Below are positions 40,670 through 49,949 of a DNA stretch of 64,000 nt, piece after piece. Under the pieces are notes generated by a model. That model did not search any database. It was not told where the DNA came from and was given only the letters and a program-made list of their open reading frames with translations. Numbering within the stretch: the stretch's first letter is position 1; each line of letters opens with the position of its first letter. Position numbers and translations under genes: made by a program. This DNA is from Bacteroidota bacterium (GTDB lineage Bacteria; Bacteroidota; Bacteroidia; Chitinophagales; Saprospiraceae), in the NCBI GenBank assembly GCA_030147525.1, contig JASBVF010000056.1, positions 339,037 through 403,036 on the forward strand. Direction: 5' to 3'.

Positions 40670-43570
40670 TCAAAGTCCCTTTTTCAGTCCTACCATCTTC
40701 TTTTCATCCACCTGTGGTGTGATGGACTCCAGGTATGCCGAACTCACTGCATTCTTGTTCTCCACGAACGGCCGCACCTGAAAGAGCCAGAGTTTGTCAT
40801 CTTTGAAACCACACTCCACGTCGTAGGGGGCTTTCATTTCAGTAAATTTCTGGTAGAGATTATAAGCCAACATGCGCAGATCGTACACATTGCCATGGTT
40901 GAGAATGGGTTCTTCAAAAGTTGCGTACTTCACAGCAGTGCCGCCTGTTTCGGGCAGCTTGCGGAAGGTCGGTTCCCGGGCAGGGGAAAGCAGCACGTTT
41001 TTCCCATCGTTGCGAAGCAGATAAGATTCGGCAGCCTGCCCGTCAACGGCGCCACCTGCACCCAGGTTGAAAGCAACGGTCTGGTCGCTGGCATTGCCGC
41101 TGGTGATGCCTTTCGTGATCATTACGCCGGAGTAATCCACATCCACACTGGGAATGACGAGGATGGACGGAAAGACATTCTCAGGATTGAGGAGGTAACG
41201 CTGCCGCCACTTAAAGCTCCGCTCGGTGTAAGGCGAAGCCCAGACATCTTTGACTCCCTGGAGAATTTTAGCTTCGTCCACCACATTGAACAGGGTGAGA
41301 TTGAGGCCGGCACCGGTGAAGTCCTTCAGGTCTTCCATGTTGGTATCGCTGCGCAAAAACACAGGTACCTTGCCGATTTCCTTACCGAATGCACTGCTGA
41401 AACTCCGTTTCAGATCCGACACAAATTCCGGTGAGAGGTTGATTTGTTTGATGGCATTGCGCAACACTTCCAACTCGCCGAGCGTGAAAGCCTCCACCTG
41501 CTCGTCCGTTTTACCCATCTTGCTCATTTCCCGGGCTTCCTGGAAGACCTGATTCAAAAACTGCCAGTAGCTCATGCCTTTCCCCGGCATGGCCTGGTCC
41601 ATGTGTTGCCGGAAAATACCGAAAGGAATGACGAGCCCTTCCACCACGTTGTCAGGAAAAAATTCCTTGAGCTGGCCGAGGTTTGCAGCCTTGGGCCCGC
41701 AGGTTTTACCGGAAGAAGCAGCGTTGACCTGCCGCATGTTCAGCACCTGGGTTTGACTAAGATCCGTCCGTTCCACCGGCACGGTGATGCGCTCCTCGCT
41801 GCGTTTTTTCACTTCGAAAAGCTTCTTCTCCTCGTCTGTCATTTTCTCCGCCGGTTTCATGATGACGGTGCCCCGGTTCGACACGGCGTAAAAAACTTTC
41901 TGGCCAGAGAATTTTTTCAAATCCGCCAGGTTCTGAGAAGACATCACTGCATTCGGAATGGCCAGGTTACGGGCCAGTAACTGCACGTGCGACACCAGGT
42001 TTCCTTCAGTCACCGTAGCGATGCCTGCCACCGGTTTCAGGTCGCCGGGCGGGCGGTTGAAGATGTAAATTTTATCTTTTGAAACCTCTACTTCATCCTC
42101 CGATTCGCTGACGACGACCAGTTCGCCGAGCGCAAAACCGGGATTCAGGCCCCGTGCGTGGCTCTGGTTGCCGATGTTCATCACCTGGTTGGAGAAGTTG
42201 GCTTCTTTTGCAATAAAATCGCCGAACTGGGTGACGCTCTGCCCCAGATTTAACAACACCGAACCACGGATCCGGTCATCAAAAAAGCCGTAAGCCAGGG
42301 GCTCAAAACCGTTGAATTGATTGACCACATTGCCGTACACGCCCCGCACCATGCCCGTGCCCCACTCGACGAGGCTGCGGCTGCGTTCGAGGTAAGCGTT
42401 CATTTCCGACAGCGGAATTTCATCAGCCATCGGTGCGGCAAGTTCACCTTCCACAGCTTCCCACTCCCAGATTTCGAGGAAGCCGGTGCCGGCGGCAGCC
42501 ATGCCTGTGTAGCAAATTTTATTCATCAAATCGGCGGCATTGACGGCCTTCCATTCAGCCACGTCTTTGAAATAAACTTCCTCCAGTGCATTCGAAATAT
42601 CAAGCAGTGCGAGCCTGCCTTTTTTATTTTTCACCGTTAAAAACTGCTTCCGGATTTTGTACAGCACCTCAGCAGTTGCCATCACCCTGGCCGAAGTTGC
42701 CTGAGGCTGGCCGAAGGTGCCGATATAGGCCGTCAGCGCCTGCCCGAGTTCACTGTCCTGCGGTACATTTTTCAAATATTTGTTCAGGGTGTTGAGGTTA
42801 ACGGGCTGGTACACAGCCTCCATATCTGCAATGAGTTCGTCGAGCTGACTGAGCAAACCGGAGGTTAATTTTGCCTGATGCTGTGCCTTGAAGGCTTTGA
42901 CTTTGGCGATGTCGCCCGGCTCCGGCTGCCCGTGGATTTTCACCCGCAGATCGGTGAACGGCGTGTACTTGTCAGAGATGGATTTTGAAACGGCCCGTAC
43001 TTTCTGCGTACGGCTGTCGTCGCCCTGGTGCGGGATGTCTTTGGCGGCCTGGCGAAGCAGGAAAAATTGCGATTCAGCCACCTCATCTTTGGCCAGCAGC
43101 CAGTTGAAAAAATCAATGCCCCAGGCTTCCTCATCTTCTACCTGGTAGGCACCCCGGTAGAACTGGCCTTTGCGAAGCACCCACCCATCATCCACAGCCC
43201 GGAGGTATTTTTCAAGCTGGTACTGCTTGAGGCGGGAGTTGTAGTTTTCAGCATCCCAGAAATCTTCCTTCGATGTTTTGGATAAAATCTGACCCAGAAA
43301 AATATGATTCGACTTGCCAAGCGCTACGACTTCGTCCTTGTAGCGGGCCCTCTGGACGGCATCTTTCATGTTAGCGCAGGGATTTTCCGTACGGGGCACA
43401 CCGTAAGTTCCATCCGGACAAAACCAGCGGATATCTTTGTATGGGCCACGTGCGTCAGCCTTAAACTTTTCGATCATCGCCTGGATGCCTGCATTGTCAA
43501 CAGGTTTTTGAGCGAATGAAAAATTGAAAAACAGGAGTGAAAAAACAGCAGTTGCGATCAGTTGCTTCAT
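40670..43570 (-). CDS. Exported PEP/pyruvate-binding dikinase-like protein (GWD-like domain order)
   Basis: 966 residues from ATG 43568-43570, with a signal peptide (MKQLIATAVFSLLFFNFSFAQ). After a long helical N-terminal region (20-420) comes a phosphohistidine mobile domain with GNLVSHVQLLARNLAIPN, whose catalytic His is near residue 528. The ATP-grasp-type PPDK N-terminal domain follows at about 630-945 with LRSDTNMEDLKDFTGAG, and ends VRPF. This His-then-ATP order is that of glucan water dikinases and is the reverse of PEP synthase and PPDK. Such enzymes move the beta phosphate of ATP to glucan or a small acceptor. The export signal is odd because ATP is not normally available outside; the protein may bind another ligand, use released ATP, or be a degenerate binder. 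Confidence 0.75.
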   Translation of the reverse strand: MKQLIATAVFSLLFFNFSFAQKPVDNAGIQAMIEKFKADARGPYKDIRWFCPDGTYGVPRTENPCANMKDAVQRARYKDEVVALGKSNHIFLGQILSKTSKEDFWDAENYNSRLKQYQLEKYLRAVDDGWVLRKGQFYRGAYQVEDEEAWGIDFFNWLLAKDEVAESQFFLLRQAAKDIPHQGDDSRTQKVRAVSKSISDKYTPFTDLRVKIHGQPEPGDIAKVKAFKAQHQAKLTSGLLSQLDELIADMEAVYQPVNLNTLNKYLKNVPQDSELGQALTAYIGTFGQPQATSARVMATAEVLYKIRKQFLTVKNKKGRLALLDISNALEEVYFKDVAEWKAVNAADLMNKICYTGMAAAGTGFLEIWEWEAVEGELAAPMADEIPLSEMNAYLERSRSLVEWGTGMVRGVYGNVVNQFNGFEPLAYGFFDDRIRGSVLLNLGQSVTQFGDFIAKEANFSNQVMNIGNQSHARGLNPGFALGELVVVSESEDEVEVSKDKIYIFNRPPGDLKPVAGIATVTEGNLVSHVQLLARNLAIPNAVMSSQNLADLKKFSGQKVFYAVSNRGTVIMKPAEKMTDEEKKLFEVKKRSEERITVPVERTDLSQTQVLNMRQVNAASSGKTCGPKAANLGQLKEFFPDNVVEGLVIPFGIFRQHMDQAMPGKGMSYWQFLNQVFQEAREMSKMGKTDEQVEAFTLGELEVLRNAIKQINLSPEFVSDLKRSFSSAFGKEIGKVPVFLRSDTNMEDLKDFTGAGLNLTLFNVVDEAKILQGVKDVWASPYTERSFKWRQRYLLNPENVFPSILVIPSVDVDYSGVMITKGITSGNASDQTVAFNLGAGGAVDGQAAESYLLRNDGKNVLLSPAREPTFRKLPETGGTAVKYATFEEPILNHGNVYDLRMLAYNLYQKFTEMKAPYDVECGFKDDKLWLFQVRPFVENKNAVSSAYLESITPQVDEKKMVGLKKGL

Positions 43571-43853
43571 ATTTTGAAATTGAAATTTCAGGAAAACCGG
43601 GTTGTTTAACATTGTCAGTTTCAAGCGAAAATTGTTAGTATTTCAGTCAGGGTGAGGAAAATAGTGTTGCTGTAAAAAACGGGAAACATATAAAAAATGT
43701 TACCCTCCAGCCTGTGGCTGACCCCCAAAGTTAAATATTTTGAGCAGCCCGGCTTACTCATTTTTACCGGTGTAAATGCCATTTCACTGACGCTTGTCAC
43801 TTTACTTTTCATGAAAAACATCGACCTTGGCCCCTTCATTTTAAAGTTGTTTC

Positions 43854-44273
43854 ATGAAAAAGTTACTCGTTTTCCTGACCCTCGTTGCTTCGGCGTACCT
43901 GCTCTCCTGCACTACCGATGCCAATGCCAAAAAACCGCTCAACCCCAACGGCGACAGTGAACTTGCTCTGCTGATGCGTGCCATGTTTGACGATGGCATG
44001 CGGATGAAAGCCCAGGTTCAAAGAGGTGAAAAACCGGACGTGGCGGTTGCGTTTGAAAAAATCCACACAGCAACCCCAACTGAAGCAGGAAAAAACGCTA
44101 CCGAAGCGTACACCGCTTTTGCACTTTCCTACGTGCAGGCCGTGAAAGCGTTGAAAGAAGCACAGCCGGGCGAAGCCGAAACTTACTACACCGGCATGGT
44201 CAACGCCTGCCTGAATTGCCACAATGCAGTTTGCCCCGGACCGGTGGTGAGGATCAAGAAAATGCTATTGTAA
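43854..44273 (+). CDS. Monoheme cytochrome c-like lipoprotein
   Basis: 139 residues with a lipobox at SAYLLSC (Cys19). The rest is helical with heme motif C119-L-N-C122-H123 close to the C-terminus, as in cytochrome c-prime / c556 four-helix bundles (class II). It would carry electrons or sense gas ligands while anchored in an envelope membrane. It stands alone on the plus strand between two minus-strand genes; its stop is 10 bases from the end of the convergent phosphatase gene. Confidence 0.75.
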   Translation: MKKLLVFLTLVASAYLLSCTTDANAKKPLNPNGDSELALLMRAMFDDGMRMKAQVQRGEKPDVAVAFEKIHTATPTEAGKNATEAYTAFALSYVQAVKALKEAQPGEAETYYTGMVNACLNCHNAVCPGPVVRIKKMLL

Positions 44274-44282
44274 ACTCAGCCT

Positions 44283-45377
44283 TTATTTCATCATCGAGGT
44301 TATCACCTTGCCCACTTCCTCCTTCCGGCTTTTGTAATCCAGCCCCAGGAAAGCCGCCCCGGTTTTTGCCACCTGGTTTTGCCAGAGTTGCATTTCCGTT
44401 TTGACCTCTCCGAGCGCAGGCGTATCCGGGCCGATCACGGCCATCCAGATAGCGTTGGAGCCAATGTAGGTTTTACCATGTCCTTTCCACTGCGCCTTCG
44501 GGCTTTCGCCACGGCCGTGGTCGGTGGTGATGAGAAAAGTTGTTTTGCCACGGTACACCGGATCGGATTGTGCAAAAGTCCAGAGTTCTTCGAGAAACCG
44601 GTCCGTTTGCCGAGCCGACATCAGGTAGTGATCGTAACGGCCATCGTGGGCGAAGTCATCCGTTTCACCATAAGAAATATACAAAACCCTTGGGTGATAC
44701 TTTTTCAAATACTCCATCGCATAGCCGTGGGTAAATGCATCGAGCCGGACAGATGACCAGGGGCTGGGCACCTGCGGTTGCAACTCATTGAGGAACAATT
44801 CCTTCTGCGTTAAATCTTCCCCGCTGGCCGTTTCAAAACCCGCATTCACCGGCACCCCGCTACGCTCCTCGTTGATGATGTAAGGGAACACATCCCAGGA
44901 GCCGAACGCAGCGACTCTACCCTCAAAGCCGGGCTGTTGGTTGAACCACTCAAGCACGGTGACATTCGCATTCGGCACTTTATCGTTCGACCGGATGTCA
45001 GGGTCGCTGTAGCCGGTCAATATTTCGTTGTAACCGGGATAACTGAACCAGAAAATATTTGTGCAATTGGCTTTATTTCCCACCCAGCGATTGCCATAGA
45101 GTTGACCCTGTCGGGCAATGGTATTCCAGAAAAAAGGCATCAGCTTTTCCCGGCGTTCCTCCGGCGTGGGGGCAGCAAATAGATTTTGCAATGCTGCGGT
45201 GTCCCTGCTGAATTCAAGATCGTTCATCATACTATCCACAGCGCCACCAAACAGCTCCTGCCAGCGAAAACCGTCGAGAGTGATGATGAAAAGGTGCTCG
45301 GTTTGCCGCCCGGTCTCCTGCGTAAATGCCGGGAGTTGGAGCAGGCACAAAACAAATGCTAAAAAGTTGGCTTTCAT
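44283..45377 (-). CDS. Alkaline phosphatase superfamily (phosphodiesterase/sulfatase-like) exported hydrolase
   Basis: 364 residues from ATG 45375-45377 with signal peptide (MKANFLAFVLCLLQLPAF). Metal-site motifs: LFIITLDGFRWQEL at the start (first Asp plus nucleophile region), VLYISYGETDDFAHDGRYDHY in the middle and TTFLITTDHGRGESP later. The metal sites fit the alkaline phosphatase superfamily, nearest to type I phosphodiesterases/sulfatases. The nucleophile (Thr/Ser/Cys) position is not certain. It is 60 bases downstream of the PhoX gene on the same strand and may share its transcript. Confidence 0.75.
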   Translation of the reverse strand: MKANFLAFVLCLLQLPAFTQETGRQTEHLFIITLDGFRWQELFGGAVDSMMNDLEFSRDTAALQNLFAAPTPEERREKLMPFFWNTIARQGQLYGNRWVGNKANCTNIFWFSYPGYNEILTGYSDPDIRSNDKVPNANVTVLEWFNQQPGFEGRVAAFGSWDVFPYIINEERSGVPVNAGFETASGEDLTQKELFLNELQPQVPSPWSSVRLDAFTHGYAMEYLKKYHPRVLYISYGETDDFAHDGRYDHYLMSARQTDRFLEELWTFAQSDPVYRGKTTFLITTDHGRGESPKAQWKGHGKTYIGSNAIWMAVIGPDTPALGEVKTEMQLWQNQVAKTGAAFLGLDYKSRKEEVGKVITSMMK

Positions 45378-45437
45378 TGTTTTATAAAAATTATTGACTG
45401 TTAATTCTGCCACAGATCGCACCCGTTTTTCACGGAT

Positions 45438-47024
45438 TCATATCCCGTAAACCGCAATCACCCCCGGCCGGGGCATAGCTCCTCGGCCATCCGGCCAGTC
45501 GCTCGTCTGCCGGTTCGGTAAAACCGAGTATTCGCCGGGATGCTGCACGCTCAGGAACAGCGTTTTGCCGTCCGGCGAAAAGAATGGCCCGGTGAATTCC
45601 GCATCGGTGGGCGCATTTGCCATTCGGATGACCTGCCCGGCTTTTTCACCGGTACGGGGCACGAGAAAAAGGCTGTTGTTTTTAAACGGCAGGTAAGCCG
45701 GAAACTTTTCATTGTTCATGGCGCTGCCGGACATATCTGAGGTAAACCAAAGATTGCCCTGCGCATCGAAAGCGAGATTGTCAGGGCAGGCAAAGCCGGT
45801 TTCCTCGCCGCCGGTGAGGTAGGTTTCTGCCGTGAAGGTCAGTGAATCGTGGCGCCCGTCCGTTTCCGATATTTTCAGGATGGAGCCGAGGTAGTTTTTC
45901 TCTGCTTTCGCAAGGTTGTTGGTCAGGGCGATGAGCACATTGCCGGTGATCGGGTCAATTTCAATGTCTTCGGGCCGGTCGAGTGCGCTGCCGCCCACAA
46001 ACCTGGAAGCTTCTCTCAGGCGGATGAGCACTTCCGTCTGGTTTTCAAATTTGGCTTGCAGAGTCGGATGCTCGTCGTAGTCAAGCGAAATCCACTGACC
46101 AAAATTGACGTTGGCAACGTATAATTTGCCTTCCGATAACGAACCGGGCTTTGATGAAATGAATTTGTACAGGCACTGATTATTCGCATCGTCGCCCATG
46201 TACACGACGATGCGGCCGTCAGGCAATTCTTTCACCGTCGCACATTCGTGCGCACAGCGGCCCAGTGCGATGTGTTTTTGAGCCGCTCCCGTGTGAAGGT
46301 TCACTTCCACCACCCAGCCGTAATGCTCAGGCGGATAATCGTAGTAGCGATACCAGCCGAGGTCAGAATCCTTTGCTATGCGCTGGCCTGTTTTAAAATC
46401 CCGTTCCCCGTAAAACATATCGTAGTTTTCCTCACAGGTCAGAATCGTCCCCCAAGGCGTGACACCTCCGGCGCAGTTGCCCAGCGTACCGATGGCGGAA
46501 TGAGCACCGGCAATGGGCTCAGGCCAGTTGAAGGGAATTTCCGTCATACCTGTGATGCGCCGGTTGAACGTGTCGTTGAAGACAACCTGCCATTTGTCAT
46601 TCACTTTTTGCAGGCGAAGAACGCTACCGCCCACGGCGTACATTTCCTTTTCCACCTGTTCCTTCGTTTTGCTGGTGTTGGTATATTCCAAAAATCCGGA
46701 TACGAACTGTGGGTCCACGTACTCGTGATTCACCCAAAGCAGGCCGTCGTCAGGGTTGTTTTTATCAAAAGGTAAGAATGCAAGGTAGTCGTTGTTGAAA
46801 CCGAAGCGGTCTGTCGGGGAGATGAGGTCATCCCATTTCACCAACATTTCATACCTGAGTCCTTTTGCCAGTTCCAGCCGGTCAGCCGAGGAAGCGGAAA
46901 GGGACTTCAGTTTGCCAAAGTGCAGGGAGGAAGGCGGAGTTTTGGGCACAAAGCCAGTCGTAAGCAAAGACACTGTGCCAAGGCCCAGGAATTCGAGGAA
47001 AGAGCGGCGGTTGATATTTTTCAT
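45438..47024 (-). CDS. phoX: PhoX-family alkaline phosphatase (DUF839), Tat-exported
   Basis: 528 residues from ATG 47022-47024. A twin-arginine signal (NRRSFLEFLGLG) precedes the PhoX core: GLLWVNHEYVDPQF, NCAGGVTPWGTILTCEENY, GRCAHECATVKEL, VYMGDDANNQCLYKF, RPEDIEIDPITGNVLIALTNN and FFSPDGKTLFLSVQHPGE. PhoX is a calcium/iron phosphatase active on phosphomonoesters and often induced when phosphate is low. It lies upstream of the second phosphatase gene on the same strand. The 600-base gap to the divergent PI-PLC-like gene probably contains both promoters. Confidence 0.85.
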   Translation of the reverse strand: MKNINRRSFLEFLGLGTVSLLTTGFVPKTPPSSLHFGKLKSLSASSADRLELAKGLRYEMLVKWDDLISPTDRFGFNNDYLAFLPFDKNNPDDGLLWVNHEYVDPQFVSGFLEYTNTSKTKEQVEKEMYAVGGSVLRLQKVNDKWQVVFNDTFNRRITGMTEIPFNWPEPIAGAHSAIGTLGNCAGGVTPWGTILTCEENYDMFYGERDFKTGQRIAKDSDLGWYRYYDYPPEHYGWVVEVNLHTGAAQKHIALGRCAHECATVKELPDGRIVVYMGDDANNQCLYKFISSKPGSLSEGKLYVANVNFGQWISLDYDEHPTLQAKFENQTEVLIRLREASRFVGGSALDRPEDIEIDPITGNVLIALTNNLAKAEKNYLGSILKISETDGRHDSLTFTAETYLTGGEETGFACPDNLAFDAQGNLWFTSDMSGSAMNNEKFPAYLPFKNNSLFLVPRTGEKAGQVIRMANAPTDAEFTGPFFSPDGKTLFLSVQHPGEYSVLPNRQTSDWPDGRGAMPRPGVIAVYGI

Positions 47025-47626
47025 GGTAAATAAAATTAGATGCTGAACGATTGGGTTGCGGGGGCTGAGCATCAAAAACGGCACATGCAGCCCCGGTGAA
47101 AATACCTTGACAGATGATTTTCCGTAAAACTTTTATGAGCCTCAAATTTATCAAATGCGGCCAATAATTAAGGTAATTGAGACGCTGCAATCCCGATACT
47201 GTAACAAACAAAAAGGGTAATTGACCGTCTCGCCGGTCAATAAAACGTCAGAATCTTCACCCGACGGCAAAGCACTTTTTTTAACGGCTATTTTTCACAG
47301 CGATGTTTTTCATAAAGTTGATATGGACAGCTGTATGATTTTGAATCCTAAAAAGATTTCAAAGCTGGAACAACCCTGCTAAAAATGGAAACATGCCTCC
47401 TAACCACCCCGGATAATTTTGACTTAAATTTATACCACTCCAAATAAACAACCTCAAAGCGCCGGAGCTTCAAAAGGCCAAGCCTCAAAAAATCATCTGC
47501 CTCAGAATTCCAGGCCCCGAAAAACCAAACCTTTGAGCAGGTTAGTAGCCCTTCCTATCACTACCGCTACTCACCGAGGATCGCCGAAGCCTCACTCCTT
47601 CCAAGTAGGCACCCAAATCTCTTTTT
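47025..47626. other. Divergent intergenic region between phoX and PI-PLC-like gene
   Basis: About 600 bases with no supported ORF. It contains an 8-bp perfect inverted repeat ATTGACCG / CGGTCAAT (47220-47241, 6-base loop) and a TAATTTTG box at 47414-47421 on the plus strand that fits TAnnTTTG, about 205 bases before the plus-strand gene. Neither is proven. Confidence 0.4.
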
Positions 47627-49309
47627 ATGAAAAATCTGATTTTACCGACCGTGTTAGCACTGGCGCTGATGGGCCTGTCTGCCTGCCAGCAAGATTTGCA
47701 GGAGCCCGCCTCTTCGCAGGCACTTTCTGCCAGGTACACCAACCTGACCCTCAATGACAACTTTGATCTCCCTCACCCGTCCGTCTCGGAGCAGTACGCC
47801 ATCCGGCTCTTTGACCTGAAGGAAGACGGCAATGGCCTTACCGAACGGGAGCTACTGTCAGTTGGAAACCCAGCTCAGGATGAGGACCTTTTGTACGCCT
47901 TACTTTTTGTTGAAAAATATAACCGCAACGAAATCCTCTGGAGCTGGTTAGAACCGCAGACCGCTGACAACGACCTCGACGACCGCTCGGCCAACGGCAG
48001 CTGGAAGTGGACCGGCGGAGAGCCGCTCGCTTCGATGTATTGCAGCGGTTTCAAAAAATGGCCGGCTTACAAAGTGAAAAATCGCTTCCAGGATCCTTGC
48101 GGCGATGTCATTCTGGCGGGGCCTGTTTACCAGTGCTGCTATAACCTTTGCGACGCAGACATGCCCGTGGGATGCGACGTGGCAGTCAATAAATTACCAA
48201 TCAATGAAATACAGACGATCGGTAGCCACAACAGTTACCGCAAACGGACCGACCCTTACATCTTAGGTTTTTTATATCAAAACTACCAGCTCCTGCCCCC
48301 GACTTTTAACCCGGATACCTGGGACTACGAGCACCTGCCACTCGATATGCAATTCAATCAGTACGGCGTCCGCAGTATCGAATTTGACATTTTCGACGAC
48401 CCGGAAGGTGGAAAATTTTTCTTCCGGTATGGTAAGGCTGTCGTCACCGGCGACCCGGCCCAGGGCATTTCCAACATTCCAGCCCTTGGCGCTCCTGGTC
48501 TGAAAATGTTGCACTATCCCGATCTCGATTACAACACAAACAATTATCACACTTTTAAACAGGGATTGATAGCCGTGAAAAACTGGTCGGATGCGCACCC
48601 GACGCACCTGCCGCTGGTGATCATGGTCGAACCAAAAGAGGACAACCCTTACGGCGAGTTGGCAGATATTGCCCAACTTTTTGGCATACCGAATCTTTTC
48701 ACCCAAACCCTCCCGTTCACATCTGCCAACCTCGGCTCTATCGATGATGAAATATGGGAAGTTTTCAGCGACGAAAAAGTCATTACGCCGGATGAAGTCA
48801 GAGGGAACCACCCCACGCTGAACCAGGCTGTTTTGAGTAAAAAATGGCCGAAACTGGAAGATGCCAGAGGCAAAGTGATGTTCGTGATGATCAACTCCAA
48901 CAACGAACGCCAGGCTTACCTGAGCCTCTATCCCGGCCTGCAGGATGCTGCCATGTTCGTCTTTTCCGACCCCGGCACCCCGGAGACGGCTTTTGTAAAA
49001 ATGGACGACCCGGTTAGTAATTTTAACACCATCAAAAACCTGGTAAAAGACGGCTACATGGTACGCACCCGTGCCGACGCTGATACTTACGAAGCCCGCT
49101 ATCCGGGCAACACAGCCCGCCGGGATGCTGCATTCAGCAGCGGGGCGCAGGTCATATCTACTGACTACTACTTGCCCGATCCCCGGTCCATCATGGGCCC
49201 CGGCTCCGGATGGAGCAGTTACTCCGTCTTTTTCCCTAACCACGAGCTGGCTCGGTTGAACCCGGTCAACGGTTCGCCGAATGCGAAGAATCAGCCGATC
49301 AGAGAATGA
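47627..49309 (+). CDS. PI-PLC X-domain-like phospholipase C lipoprotein
   Basis: 560 residues with lipobox LMGLSAC. After about 185 residues of unknown N-terminal sequence, the catalytic part starts with IQTIGSHNSYRKRTDP (first catalytic His near 200) and continues with LPLDMQFNQYGVRSIEFDIFDDP and PLVIMVEPKED. This matches the calcium-dependent PI-PLC-like family (TIM barrel) that cleaves phospholipid head groups. It ends with SVFFPNHELARLNP. It is anchored in an envelope membrane and may hydrolyse phosphatidylinositol or other phospholipids in the environment. Confidence 0.75.
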   Translation: MKNLILPTVLALALMGLSACQQDLQEPASSQALSARYTNLTLNDNFDLPHPSVSEQYAIRLFDLKEDGNGLTERELLSVGNPAQDEDLLYALLFVEKYNRNEILWSWLEPQTADNDLDDRSANGSWKWTGGEPLASMYCSGFKKWPAYKVKNRFQDPCGDVILAGPVYQCCYNLCDADMPVGCDVAVNKLPINEIQTIGSHNSYRKRTDPYILGFLYQNYQLLPPTFNPDTWDYEHLPLDMQFNQYGVRSIEFDIFDDPEGGKFFFRYGKAVVTGDPAQGISNIPALGAPGLKMLHYPDLDYNTNNYHTFKQGLIAVKNWSDAHPTHLPLVIMVEPKEDNPYGELADIAQLFGIPNLFTQTLPFTSANLGSIDDEIWEVFSDEKVITPDEVRGNHPTLNQAVLSKKWPKLEDARGKVMFVMINSNNERQAYLSLYPGLQDAAMFVFSDPGTPETAFVKMDDPVSNFNTIKNLVKDGYMVRTRADADTYEARYPGNTARRDAAFSSGAQVISTDYYLPDPRSIMGPGSGWSSYSVFFPNHELARLNPVNGSPNAKNQPIRE

Positions 49310-49371
49310 TTGGAGTTAACCCGAAAAATCAAACCCCGAAAAACCATTTTTTAACTTAAAGTCAAAGAGCT

Positions 49372-49890
49372 ATGAAAAAGATACTTTTCACTATCGGGAT
49401 CTTGATTGCTTTTGGACAGTCAGGCCTCCAGTCTCAAACTTACAGGTCCTGGCTTTATTTTAACAACGGAAAAATTGCCACCCAAGGGTTACTTTACGAA
49501 GTAAAAGATTCTTCCATAACGCTCACGAGCAGATTGCGATTGCCAAAACCAATAGATTACAAAGTTGAGTACATAGAACTGGTCGAAGTGAGAAAAGACG
49601 GAGGTGTTGCCACAGGAATATTAGTTGGCTCGTTGGTTGGAGGCGCTGCAGGCTTGGTTGTCGGCATTGCAGCTATGCCAAAATGTGATGAGGATGACTG
49701 GTCGTGTAATTTAGGAAATGTGATTGCCGGCCCCATCGTCGTATTAGGCTCCGGGGCAGGCTTCGGTCTTGCAGGAGGATTAATCGGCGCTGCCATTGCA
49801 AGCCCCAAAGTTACATTCCCTATTGGAGGGAATTACGAGAAATACCACGACCAAAAAGAAAAACTGCGTGAGTATTCCGTTTTGAAATGA
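49372..49890 (+). CDS. Exported glycine-zipper-like protein of unknown function
   Basis: 172 residues with signal peptide (MKKILFTIGILIAFGQSG). The central part VATGILVGSLVGGAAGLVVGIAAM and GPIVVLGSGAGFGLAGGLIGAAIA consists of two glycine/alanine-rich membrane stretches (GxxxG repeats) around a Cys-x9-Cys loop (CDEDDWSC), as in glycine-zipper membrane proteins. The N-terminal part looks beta-rich. Neighbours are a PI-PLC-like gene 62 bases before and a PagL-like deacylase gene 59 bases after. Confidence 0.55.
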   Translation: MKKILFTIGILIAFGQSGLQSQTYRSWLYFNNGKIATQGLLYEVKDSSITLTSRLRLPKPIDYKVEYIELVEVRKDGGVATGILVGSLVGGAAGLVVGIAAMPKCDEDDWSCNLGNVIAGPIVVLGSGAGFGLAGGLIGAAIASPKVTFPIGGNYEKYHDQKEKLREYSVLK

Positions 49891-49949
49891 CCCGGATTGC
49901 ACGAAACTATACATCTGAAAACCAACCCTTTAACTAAAATAAAACCAAC

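Noticed and set aside
40601..41980. Plus-strand frames of 277 and 178 codons opposite the dikinase-like gene
   Set aside because: Low-complexity His/Phe-rich translations with no motif, antisense to a gene with strong domain evidence.
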